A stretch of DNA of 64,000 bases from Kribbella steppae (GTDB lineage: Bacteria; Actinomycetota; Actinomycetes; Propionibacteriales; Kribbellaceae), in assembly GCF_004342025.1 (NCBI RefSeq), contig NZ_SLWN01000013.1:1-64000 (forward strand), read 5' to 3'. Position numbers and translations under genes: made by a program. Position 1 is the first letter of the stretch. Every line of letters starts with the position of its first letter. The notes beneath the pieces are model-generated. The model was not told the DNA's origin and did no database searches. It saw only the letters and a list, made by a program, of their open reading frames with translations. Shown here in pieces: positions 18,071-26,235 of this stretch.

Positions 18071-19315
18071 CTAGGAGTGGGCGTCCGCACCGCGAGGGAG
18101 GTCACGCGAGGGCCAATCGAGAAGCCGTGCGCCCAGAACGGCGATGTGCAGAATGAACCGCTGACCAGGATCACCCGGGTCGTGGCCCGTGAGTTCCTTG
18201 ACCTTGGTCAGCCGATAGGTGACGGTGCGGACCGAGACGTTCAGGCGCCGCGCCGCGTCCGTCGCGACCTCGCCGGTCGCGAAATACGCCTCGAGGGTCT
18301 GCAGGAGCGGCTCGGCGCCCCCGCGAGCCTCGGTCAACGGGGTGAGCACGGCCTGGATGAGATCGACGATGGCGGCCTGGTCGCGGACCAGGACCCGGTA
18401 CACCAGCATGTCCTCTGCGTCGACGACCGCGGCGTCGAGCCGCAAACGGTCGGCCAGCGTCAGCGCTTCTCGCGCCTCTTCGTAGGAGCGGGCGATGCCG
18501 TACGAACCCGGGTAGGGCCGGCCTGTCGTGACGCGCCATTCGCGGCCCGAGCGATGCCGGATCAACGCGTCGTGGATCAGCGTCCCCACGCCCTGGGTAA
18601 CGGTCCGCGGGGCCGTGCTGGGGGCGGTCGCCGGGATCAACACCACGAGGAGTCCTTCTTTGGTGGCGACGAGCACTTCTCGGTCCCCGAATCGGTCGAG
18701 AATGAAGGCTTCCAGCATGTTGACGCTCGTGTCGCCCTCCGGGAGACCGCCGGCGGGGCGGGCCAGGACAATCTGGTGCGGCCGGCCGAGGTCGAGCCCA
18801 AAGGGTTCGGCGCGTTCGACGATTCCGGCGACATCGGGGTCGCCGCGTAGCAGGTCGTCGACCAGTTCGCGGCGCAGCGATTCCTCCTGCCGGATCAGAT
18901 GCTGGGTGGCGGCCTGGTAGCTGTCGACGAGGACGGCGGTCGCTTCACCGACAGCGCGAAGTACCGCCTGTGCCGAAGCGCGGACGGTGTCGCGGTCGCG
19001 GTACGGAACGACGTCGGGCAGGTCCCGCCACATCCGCCAGGCCGCGGACAGGTAGAGGTCGACGACCCGTCCGGCAGGGATGCCCTGTTCGGCGGCGCGA
19101 CGGCCGAGCTCACGGACGATCGCCAATTCGTGTTCATGGGGCCGCCTCCCGGAGATGGCGGCGTCCGCGAGGAGGGTGAGGTACTCGACCAGCAGCTCCA
19201 GCGGCGCTTGGGAAGAATCTCCGGCAGCCGCTTGCGCGATCGCCGTCAGCCATGCTTCATCCGCGCTGTTCGCGGCGCCCGAGCCCGGCCAGCGCAGGCC
19301 TCTCGACTCGCTCAT
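18071..19315 (-). CDS. PucR/CdaR-type transcriptional regulator
   Basis: A 414-residue regulator. The N-terminal part (about 20-170) is helical sensor-like, the middle contains a GGDEF-like CdaR domain with SYEEAREALTLA near residue 290, and the C-terminus (about 355-400) has the PucR helix-turn-helix with ATDAARRLNVSVRTVTYRL. The ATG at 19315 is chosen because GAGAGGAG precedes it; an in-frame start at 19336 lacks that. It lies between the membrane protein and the divergent universal stress gene, both with the shared promoter element. This makes it one candidate controller of the island. Confidence 0.85.
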   Translation of the reverse strand: MSESRGLRWPGSGAANSADEAWLTAIAQAAAGDSSQAPLELLVEYLTLLADAAISGRRPHEHELAIVRELGRRAAEQGIPAGRVVDLYLSAAWRMWRDLPDVVPYRDRDTVRASAQAVLRAVGEATAVLVDSYQAATQHLIRQEESLRRELVDDLLRGDPDVAGIVERAEPFGLDLGRPHQIVLARPAGGLPEGDTSVNMLEAFILDRFGDREVLVATKEGLLVVLIPATAPSTAPRTVTQGVGTLIHDALIRHRSGREWRVTTGRPYPGSYGIARSYEEAREALTLADRLRLDAAVVDAEDMLVYRVLVRDQAAIVDLIQAVLTPLTEARGGAEPLLQTLEAYFATGEVATDAARRLNVSVRTVTYRLTKVKELTGHDPGDPGQRFILHIAVLGARLLDWPSRDLPRGADAHS

Positions 19316-19373
19316 GCCACTCCTCTCACGCCCCATCGATGCAGGCGTTGGGCCACGCTTCAGTAGAGCATCG

Positions 19374-19426
19374 TTGCCGGACGTCGGCCATAAGCCTGGT
19401 CACAGGTTCGCCGATCACCGCACTAC
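19374..19426 (+). promoter_or_regulatory. Stress-island promoter element (universal stress protein 1)
   Basis: TTGCCGGACGTCGGCCA (19374-19390), then a 16-bp gap, TTCGCCGA (19407-19414) and CACTAC (19421-19426). The element begins 119 bp before the GTG start. The second universal stress gene has the same blocks at the same offsets and the same 119-bp distance. Confidence 0.75.
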
Positions 19427-19492
19427 CTGTCGCACCGCTGGAACGGCACAGTCGAAGCCGCAGGGCACCCAGAGCTGAAGCGGAGCGGCGAC

Positions 19493-20485
19493 GTGACGAA
19501 GGCAACTGCAGTGAATAATCGGGGTCGTCGCCCAGTTCTGGTCGGGGTTGACGGCTCAGTGTCCGCGCAGGGCGCGCTGGCCTGGGCCGCCGCAGAGGCG
19601 TCGTCGAGGCACTGTCCTTTGCGGATCGTCCACACCTTCAGTTGGCCGGTGACCGGCAACCTCCTGGGCATGACCTTCGCCGGGGACCTGAACATCGGCC
19701 TGCAGTCAGCCGCCGAGTGGATCCTCACCGAGGCGAAGGCGCATGCGCGCGAGCTGGCCCCCAACATCAAGGTCATCGCTGACCTATTCGTCGGTCCGGC
19801 TGCGCCGACGTTACTCAACGAGGCACAGAGTGCCGACCTGGTCGTCGTGGGCAGCCGTGGCGTCGGTGGCTTCCGCGGCCTGCTGGTGGGGTCGGTGAGC
19901 GCCACCGTGGCCGCACATTCCCCGTGCCCTGTGGTCGTCGTCCACCCCCACCGAGACGGTTCGGCGTTCCCTGCGTCGCCGATCGGGCAGATCGTTGTGG
20001 GCGTCGACGGGTCGGAGATCTCGACCGCGGCGATCCGGTTCGCCTTCCAGCAGGCAGCACGCCGCCACATCGGAATCATCGCTGTGCACGCCGCGATGCG
20101 GAGCCGACAGCACCCGACACTCAGCGTTCCCGCACACATCGTCGACCAGATCGACCGGCAGCTGTTCGCCGAAGCAATGCAGAGCAAACGCGTGCTCTTC
20201 CCGGCCATCGACGTCCGAACGAAGCTCGTGCACGGCCACCCGGCCCAGGCGCTGATCGATTCGTCGGCCGGCGCCGAACTGGTTGTGGTCGGGTCGCACG
20301 GCCGCGGAGGCTTCGCCGGCATGTTGTTGGGGTCGGTCAGTCAGGCTGTCCTGCAGCACGCTGCCTGCCCCGTCGCTGTGGTCCGTCCGCACCGAACCGC
20401 GTCCATCACACCCTCATCTGCAGGCCAGCTCCGTTGTGCGGCCGCGTCACCGAACGAGGTCTCGGACCTGAAGGAGCAGTCATGA
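19493..20485 (+). CDS. Universal stress protein, tandem UspA domains
   Basis: This 330-residue protein has two UspA domains, about residues 13-155 and 165-305. Both keep the ATP-binding signature: GSRGVGGFRGLLVGSVS in the first and GSHGRGGFAGMLLGSVS in the second, with VGVDGS strands at each domain start. Tandem USPs of this type are typical of dormancy and hypoxia responses in actinomycetes. The start is a GTG behind GCGGAGCGG. Its stop overlaps the pyruvate dehydrogenase ATG, an unusual direct coupling. A paralogue lies at 49789-50757. Confidence 0.9.
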   Translation: MTKATAVNNRGRRPVLVGVDGSVSAQGALAWAAAEASSRHCPLRIVHTFSWPVTGNLLGMTFAGDLNIGLQSAAEWILTEAKAHARELAPNIKVIADLFVGPAAPTLLNEAQSADLVVVGSRGVGGFRGLLVGSVSATVAAHSPCPVVVVHPHRDGSAFPASPIGQIVVGVDGSEISTAAIRFAFQQAARRHIGIIAVHAAMRSRQHPTLSVPAHIVDQIDRQLFAEAMQSKRVLFPAIDVRTKLVHGHPAQALIDSSAGAELVVVGSHGRGGFAGMLLGSVSQAVLQHAACPVAVVRPHRTASITPSSAGQLRCAAASPNEVSDLKEQS

Positions 20486-23211
20486 CACCGACGCCGCAAG
20501 GCCTGCCCGAAAGCCTCGGGCTGCACAGCCAGCTGCTCGACCTGGACCCCTCAGAGACCCAGGAGTGGCTGGAGTCGATCGACCAAGTAGTCGACCATGC
20601 TGGGCAGAACAGGGCCCGGTACCTGCTGCTCAGCATCCTGCAGCGCGCGCGTGACCGGCGCGTCGGCGTTGCGAATCTGCGCAGTACGGACTACCTCAAC
20701 ACGATCGCTCCCGATGCCGAGCCGGCTTTCCCGGGCGACGAGCACATCGAGCGGCGGATCCGGGCCTACAACCGCTGGAACGCGGCGGTCATGGTCCACC
20801 GGGCGCAGCGGCCCGGCATCGGCGTCGGCGGGCACATCTCCACCTACGCCTCCGCCGCAGCACTGTTCGAGGTCGGTTTCAACCACTTCTTCCGCGGCCA
20901 CGACGCACCCGGTGGAGGGGATCAGGTCTACTTCCAGGGCCATGCCTCCCCGGGCATCTACGCGCGGGCATTCCTGGAAGGACGACTCACCGACAGCCAA
21001 CTCGACGGCTTCCGCCAGGAACTATCCCACGCCGGAGAGGGTGGCGGATTGCCGTCGTACCCGCACCCGCGGCTGATGCCGGACTTTTGGGAGTTTCCGA
21101 CGGTCTCGATGGGGCTGGGCCCGATCAACGCGATCTACCAGGCCCGCTTCAACCGCTATCTGCACCATCGCGGCCTGAAGGACACCAACGACCAGCGGGT
21201 GTGGGCGTTCCTCGGCGACGGCGAGATGGACGAACCCGAATCCCTCGGCGCGATCGGCGTGGCGGCCCGCGAAGAGCTCGACAACCTGACCTTCGTCATC
21301 AACTGCAACCTGCAGCGCCTCGACGGCCCGGTCCGCGGCAACGGCAAGATCATCCAGGAACTGGAGTCGTACTTCCGCGGCGCCGGCTGGAACGTCATCA
21401 AGGTGATCTGGGGCCGCGAATGGGACCCCCTGCTGGCCGCCGACACTGACGGCGCGCTGCTCAACCTGATGAACACCACCCCCGACGGCGACTTCCAGAC
21501 CTACAAGGCCGAGTCCGGTGCGTTCGTCCGCGAGCACTTCTTCGGCCGCGATCCCCGCACCGCGGCGATGGTCGAGCACTTGTCCGATACCGAGATCTGG
21601 AACCTCAAGCGCGGTGGACACGACTATCGCAAGCTGTACGCCGCGTACCGGGTCGCGACCGAACACACCGGGCAGCCGACGGTGATCTTGGCCAAGACAA
21701 TCAAAGGGTGGACCTTGGGCTCCCACTTCGAGGGCCGCAACTCGACCCACCAGATGAAGAAGCTCACCCTCGAAGATCTCAAAGCCTTCCGCGACCGCCT
21801 GTTCCTGGACATCCCCGACACCGCCCTCGACGCGGTCAAGCCGCCCTACTACCGGCCACCGAAGAACGCACCGGAACTGGAATATCTCCACGAGCGCCGC
21901 CGCGCCCTCGGCGGCTACCTGCCGGCCCGCAGGCTCACCGCAAAGCCGCTCCCGCTGCCGGACGAGGCGGCGTACTCGACCGCACGGCGCGGCTCAGGCC
22001 GTCAGGAGGTCGCCACCACGATGGCGTTCGTCCGGCTACTCAAGGAGCTGATGAAGGACCGGCAGATCGGTCACCGGTTCGTGCCGATCATTCCCGACGA
22101 GGCCCGCACCTTCGGGCTGGATTCGCTGTTCCCATCCAAGAAGATCTACTCCCCGCACGGACAGAACTACCTGTCGGTGGACCGGGACCAGATGCTGAGC
22201 TATCAGGAGGACATCCGCGGTGTGCTCCTCCACGAGGGCATCACCGAGGCCGGCTCTGCCGCGTCCTGGACAGCTGCGGGTACGTCGTACGCCACCCATG
22301 GCGAGCCGATGATCCCGCTGTACATCTTCTACTCGATGTTCGGGTTCCAGCGCACCGGAGACCAGCTCTGGGCGGCCGCGGATCAGCTGACCAGGGGATT
22401 CCTGCTCGGCGCCACCGCCGGCCGCACCACCTTGAACGGTGAAGGCCTGCAGCACCAAGACGGCCATTCGTTGCTGCTGGCATCGACCAATCCCGCGTGC
22501 ATCGCGTACGACGCCGCCTATGCGTTCGAGCTGGCCCACATCACCGCCGACGCCCTCCGGCGCATGTACGGCGAACCGCGGCCGGGCGAAGACCAGAACG
22601 TCTTCTACTACCTCACCCTCTACAACGAGCCGATCACCCAGCCGGCCGAGCCCGCGGACGTCGACATCGACGGAATCCTCGCCGGGATGCACCGCTACTC
22701 CCCTGCCCCAGCCGGCGACGGTCCGAAGGCACAGATCCTTGCCTCCGGCATCGCGGTGCCGTGGGCGCTGGACGCACAACGCCTATTGGCGGACGATTGG
22801 GGCGTCCAAGCAGACGTGTGGTCGGTCACGTCGTGGACCCAGCTGCGCCGCGACGCACTCGCTACCGAAGAGTGGAACCTGGCGCACCTCGACCAACCCA
22901 CCCGGATCCCCTACGTCACCAGACGCCTGAGCTGCGCTCCCGGTCCGGTGGTCGCCGTGTCGGACTGGATGCGCGCCGTCCCCGATCAGATCGCCCCGTT
23001 CGTACCAGGCACCTGGGCCTCGCTGGGCACCGACGGATTCGGCCGGTCCGACACCCGCGCCGCTCTGCGGCGCCACCTCGGTGTCGACGCCCCGGCCATC
23101 GCTGTTCGGGTACTGCAACAGCTCGCCGACAGCGGTGAGCTGGATTCGTCTGTGCCCTGCGAGGCACAACGTGCCTACTACATGAATGGCCATCCCGACC
23201 CAGCGTCGTAA
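20482..23211 (+). CDS. aceE: Pyruvate dehydrogenase E1 component, homodimeric
   Basis: The 909-residue enzyme decarboxylates pyruvate with thiamine diphosphate and acetylates the E2 lipoyl domain. The ThDP motif is GDGEMDE at residues 245-251 with NCN near 274. Further landmarks are DEARTFGLDSLFP and LNGEGLQHQDGHS in the second half. The start ATG follows AAGGAG and overlaps the USP stop as ATGA, so both are made from one message. No E2 or E3 gene is nearby. It may be a stress-induced second copy; whether the genome has another aceE cannot be seen here. Confidence 0.93.
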   Translation: MTPTPQGLPESLGLHSQLLDLDPSETQEWLESIDQVVDHAGQNRARYLLLSILQRARDRRVGVANLRSTDYLNTIAPDAEPAFPGDEHIERRIRAYNRWNAAVMVHRAQRPGIGVGGHISTYASAAALFEVGFNHFFRGHDAPGGGDQVYFQGHASPGIYARAFLEGRLTDSQLDGFRQELSHAGEGGGLPSYPHPRLMPDFWEFPTVSMGLGPINAIYQARFNRYLHHRGLKDTNDQRVWAFLGDGEMDEPESLGAIGVAAREELDNLTFVINCNLQRLDGPVRGNGKIIQELESYFRGAGWNVIKVIWGREWDPLLAADTDGALLNLMNTTPDGDFQTYKAESGAFVREHFFGRDPRTAAMVEHLSDTEIWNLKRGGHDYRKLYAAYRVATEHTGQPTVILAKTIKGWTLGSHFEGRNSTHQMKKLTLEDLKAFRDRLFLDIPDTALDAVKPPYYRPPKNAPELEYLHERRRALGGYLPARRLTAKPLPLPDEAAYSTARRGSGRQEVATTMAFVRLLKELMKDRQIGHRFVPIIPDEARTFGLDSLFPSKKIYSPHGQNYLSVDRDQMLSYQEDIRGVLLHEGITEAGSAASWTAAGTSYATHGEPMIPLYIFYSMFGFQRTGDQLWAAADQLTRGFLLGATAGRTTLNGEGLQHQDGHSLLLASTNPACIAYDAAYAFELAHITADALRRMYGEPRPGEDQNVFYYLTLYNEPITQPAEPADVDIDGILAGMHRYSPAPAGDGPKAQILASGIAVPWALDAQRLLADDWGVQADVWSVTSWTQLRRDALATEEWNLAHLDQPTRIPYVTRRLSCAPGPVVAVSDWMRAVPDQIAPFVPGTWASLGTDGFGRSDTRAALRRHLGVDAPAIAVRVLQQLADSGELDSSVPCEAQRAYYMNGHPDPAS

Positions 23212-23236
23212 TCGTCGTACTTGACCTGGAGGAATG

Positions 23237-24181
23237 ATGCGTGTCTTCGTCGCCGGGGCAACCGGCGTCATCGGTAACCGACTGGTGCCTTTGCTCCTCT
23301 CGACCGGCCACGACGTCATCGGTCTTGCACGGTCGCAGGATGCCGGCGCCGGCTTGGAGCGCCTGGGCGCCGACGTCGTACACGCCGACGCGCTGGACCA
23401 CGCAGCGATGCGCCGCGCAGTGCGAGTCGCCGCGCCCGACGCCGTAGTCCACCTGCTCACAGCGATCCCAGCGCGGATCAATCCGAAGCGGCTGTCCCGT
23501 GACCTCGCCCAGACCAACCGCTTGCGTACTCAAGGCACCATCAACCTGGTGGATGCGGCGGCCCAAGCCGGCGCGAAACGGGTGATCACCCAGGGCTCGG
23601 CCTATGTCTACGAACCGAATGGCCCAGACCCGGCCACCGAGGACGTGCCCTTCTGGCATCGCCCACCGACCGAGTTTGGTCCCGTGCTCGACGCCCTCCG
23701 GGAACTGGAGGCCCTCACGGCGGAAGCGGGCGGACTCGTTCTGCGCATCGGTCATCTGTACGGCCCTGGCACGACCTACGCGCCCGGCGGGTCGTTCGTC
23801 CAACAGGTTCAGAACCGCAACGTTCCCATCGTTGGGCAGGGCACCGGTACGTTCTCCTTCACCCACATCGATGATGCCGCGAGCGCCATCGTGGCAGCAC
23901 TCGAAAACACCGCAGCCGGTGCACTGAACGTGGTCGACGACGAGCCCGCGCAGGTCCGCGAGTGGCTTCCGGTGCTGGCCCACCTACTGGGTGCACCTCC
24001 GCCAACGCACATTCTGCCCCCGATGGCCCGATTGGCCTTCGGTAGCTGGGGCGTCGCCTTCCTGACCGAACTGCGCGGCGCCGACAACTCCAACGCCAAA
24101 CGCGTCCTCGGCTGGAGCCCGAAGTACCCATCGTGGCGGCAAGGGTTCGAGGCTGACTTGGCTCATGCCGGCAGTCCGTAG
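23237..24181 (+). CDS. NAD-dependent epimerase/dehydratase family protein
   Basis: A 314-residue extended SDR protein. The Rossmann motif GATGVIG lies at about residues 7-13, and the catalytic segment GSAYVYEP replaces the common YxxxK arrangement, with an SSF-like region in the middle. SWRQGFEADL forms the C-terminus. Two adjacent ATGs exist; the second (23237) has the better distance to TGGAGG. It follows aceE by 25 bp. A decayed second copy of the same gene lies directly downstream at 24226-24450, so the locus once held a tandem pair. Confidence 0.82.
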   Translation: MRVFVAGATGVIGNRLVPLLLSTGHDVIGLARSQDAGAGLERLGADVVHADALDHAAMRRAVRVAAPDAVVHLLTAIPARINPKRLSRDLAQTNRLRTQGTINLVDAAAQAGAKRVITQGSAYVYEPNGPDPATEDVPFWHRPPTEFGPVLDALRELEALTAEAGGLVLRIGHLYGPGTTYAPGGSFVQQVQNRNVPIVGQGTGTFSFTHIDDAASAIVAALENTAAGALNVVDDEPAQVREWLPVLAHLLGAPPPTHILPPMARLAFGSWGVAFLTELRGADNSNAKRVLGWSPKYPSWRQGFEADLAHAGSP

Positions 24182-24225
24182 CCGCGGCCACAACGGAACC
24201 CACCTGGAGGAACAACCTCCTGTAC

Positions 24226-24450
24226 GTCGCCGAACAGCCCGGCACCCAACGCGTCATCACCCAAGGTCTGACCTGCATCTACGACCCGCACAGATGGGTA
24301 CGGCCACCGAGGCCTCGCCGTGGCGGCGTAACCCACCGAGCCAGTTCGTGCCCGTCCTCGCCGCGCTGCGAGAACTGGAAGAGCCGCCCGCCGTACGTGT
24401 CCTGGCGACAGGGATTCGCTGCGGAGCTGACCCGCACCTCCCAACGCTGA
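24226..24450 (+). pseudogene. Remnant of a second NAD-dependent epimerase
   Basis: Pieces of the upstream epimerase reappear here in shifting frames. QRVITQGLTCIYDP matches KRVITQGSAYVYEP, then ATEASPWRRNPPSQF and VLAALRELEE match ATEDVPFWHRPPTEF and VLDALRELEA. After a large deletion, YVSWRQGFAAELTRTSQR matches the C-terminal SWRQGFEADLAHA before a stop at 24448-24450. At least two frame changes and the lost middle show it is dead. The flanking 24451-24578 holds nothing recognisable. Confidence 0.8.
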
Positions 24451-24578
24451 GGCCCCACCTCTGGATGCCGGTGATCGGCAACAAGCTGCCGTCGAAGTCG
24501 GCCGACGAGGGCCGGTGCCAGTACGTCGCCACCAGGCAAGCATGGAAGGAGATCAACACTCTGGAAGGAGTGGAAGCA

Positions 24579-25010
24579 ATGACGACTGAGGTGCCGAGCA
24601 ACCGCGTACCAAGCCGGAAGACACTGTCCGACCCGGCTTACCAGGCATTCCTGCTGCTGCGAACGGTCTTCACGGTCGCGCCGATCGTGTTCGGCCTGGA
24701 CAAGTTCGCCAACCTGCTCACCGATTGGCCGGGCTACCTGGCCCCATGGATCAACGACCTCGTCCCAGGCTCCGGCCAGGACGCGATGTACGTCATCGGA
24801 ATCATCGAGATCGTCGCAGGCATCGCGGTCGCACTGATCCCACGCTACGGCGGACTCCTGGTTGCCGCCTGGCTCGCAGGAATCATCGTCAACCTCCTGA
24901 CCATCCCAGACTTCTACGACGTCGCCCTCCGCGACTTCGGCCTCCTGATCGCCGCCCTCGCACTGTCACGCCTCGCCATCAAGTACGCGCCGGCCCGACA
25001 CCGCTCCTGA
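24579..25010 (+). CDS. DoxX-like membrane protein (paralogue of 39275-39706)
   Basis: A 143-residue protein with four predicted membrane segments (about 25-45, 62-82, 85-105, 112-132). It resembles small DoxX-type quinone-related membrane proteins, and LIPRYGGLLVAAWLAGIIVN is nearly identical in its paralogue at 39275-39706. Reading frame upstream of the ATG is the decayed epimerase, so the start at 24579 behind GGAAGGAGTGG is clear. The exact role is unknown. The paralogue sits beside a ferredoxin reductase, which hints at redox work. Confidence 0.8.
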   Translation: MTTEVPSNRVPSRKTLSDPAYQAFLLLRTVFTVAPIVFGLDKFANLLTDWPGYLAPWINDLVPGSGQDAMYVIGIIEIVAGIAVALIPRYGGLLVAAWLAGIIVNLLTIPDFYDVALRDFGLLIAALALSRLAIKYAPARHRS

Positions 25011-25023
25011 CCTCGACCTCGAT

Positions 25024-25040
25024 TGTTGCTTCCAGCAACA
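25024..25040. terminator. Short hairpin between DoxX-like gene and V-ATPase promoter
   Basis: TGTTGCT and AGCAACA pair perfectly around TCC, 14 bp after the DoxX-like stop codon. No U-run follows, so termination is only possible. It could also be a weak regulatory dyad. Confidence 0.35.
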
Positions 25041-25075
25041 CTCCCACGTCCTGTGCCCGATCGGCGCAGTCATGG

Positions 25076-25128
25076 TTGCCGGTTCCCGGCAACCAACGTG
25101 AGGCGACCTTCGCCGGAGGTGCCACTAC
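25076..25128 (+). promoter_or_regulatory. Stress-island promoter element (V-ATPase operon)
   Basis: TTGCCGGTTCCCGGCAA (25076-25092; arms extend to 25074-25094) is followed after 16 bp by TTCGCCGG (25109-25116), then CACTAC (25123-25128). The offsets are the same as at both universal stress promoters. It starts 114 bp before the first operon gene. Confidence 0.75.
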
Positions 25129-25189
25129 CCGGGGGAGAGGGCGTAGCGGCAAGGTCTGAGGTATCCGTTCAAGGATCCGGGAGTGTGCC

Positions 25190-25858
25190 ATGGAGTCCCT
25201 TATCGCCACCCGAAGTGAGTTACTCGACCGCCGGCGACGGGCGGTCTTCGTCGCTCAGGGCCGCGATCTGCTCAAGGACAAGAGAACCGCCCTCGTGCGG
25301 GAATTCCGGCACCACCGTACCGAGCTCCTCGACGGGCTCGCACAGCTGCGGAATCTCGCGGTCCAGGCCCACCAGCGACTCGACCAGGCCACTGCGGTGT
25401 GCGGCCCGGAGGCTCTCGCGTCGGGTGGTCTGGCTGCCGCGACCGGGATCGGCGCGGACCTGCAGTCCCGCAGCGTCGCAGGGGTCCAGGTGTTCGAGCT
25501 GCGCCACGATCCCGTCCGTCGCAACCCAGCCACTCGCGGTTGGGCACCTTCCCTGGTGTCGACCCATCTCGACAGCGTGGCGCTGGCCTACGAGGAGCAG
25601 CTCGAGTGGCTGCTGGACCTGTGTGCGGTGGAGTTGAGCGTGCGCCGTCTGGCCACGGAGATCGCACGGACCACCAAACAGGTCAATGCTTTGGACAACA
25701 TCGTGCTCCCGCAACTGCACGACGAGGCGCGCCGGATCACGCTGACACTCGACGAGCGCGAACGCGAGGAACACGCCCGGCTCAGGCGAGCGCGTACTCG
25801 CAGGGCTGCCCGTGACGCCGCCGGCACCGGGCCCAACCGCACGTGGAGCGCGGCATGA
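25190..25858 (+). CDS. V-type ATP synthase subunit D
   Basis: The 222-residue subunit D is the central rotor shaft of V/A-type ATPases. Family features are the N-terminal TRSELLDRRRR stretch with GRDLLKDKRTALVREF (residues about 30-45) and long helical segments at both ends, the second near ARTTKQVNALDNIVLPQL (about 165-185). It opens the operon. In most bacterial and archaeal V/A-ATPase operons D comes last, after A and B. It overlaps the next gene by four bases. Confidence 0.88.
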   Translation: MESLIATRSELLDRRRRAVFVAQGRDLLKDKRTALVREFRHHRTELLDGLAQLRNLAVQAHQRLDQATAVCGPEALASGGLAAATGIGADLQSRSVAGVQVFELRHDPVRRNPATRGWAPSLVSTHLDSVALAYEEQLEWLLDLCAVELSVRRLATEIARTTKQVNALDNIVLPQLHDEARRITLTLDEREREEHARLRRARTRRAARDAAGTGPNRTWSAA

Positions 25859-26235
25859 GCCGAACCTACGACGGTAGCGAAACCACCGGCCGTGCGACGC
25901 CGCGCGAGTTGGTGCGGAACTTTGAAGACACGATCGCCGCCAGGCTGGCCGCGGCGGACCAAGCCCGCGATGAGGTGGCACTAGCGCAAGTGCAGGCGGA
26001 TCACCTCATCGCCGAGGCCGAAGCGCAGGCGGCGGAGGTGGCGCGGCATCGGGCAGCCGCGATCCTGTCCGCCGCCCGCGCGGAGGCCGCCCGGTTGACC
26101 CAGGCCGGCATCCGCCGAGCGGCCGACCTGACCGCAGTCGCCGCCCGGCGACGCGACCAGGACGTCGCAACAGTCGTCGCCGCGGTCCTGCCGCAGCCGA
26201 CCGGCTCATCACGGGAAGAGGTGAGCCGACCGTGA
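25855..26235 (+). CDS. V-type ATPase peripheral-stalk subunit G/H
   Basis: A 126-residue, strongly alanine- and charge-rich protein predicted to be one long coiled coil (about residues 15-105), as for the AhaH/G subunit that pairs with E in the peripheral stalk. Sequence identity in this family is low; the call rests on length, composition and position between D and I. The ATG at 25855 overlaps the stop of D. Confidence 0.75.
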   Translation: MSRTYDGSETTGRATPRELVRNFEDTIAARLAAADQARDEVALAQVQADHLIAEAEAQAAEVARHRAAAILSAARAEAARLTQAGIRRAADLTAVAARRRDQDVATVVAAVLPQPTGSSREEVSRP

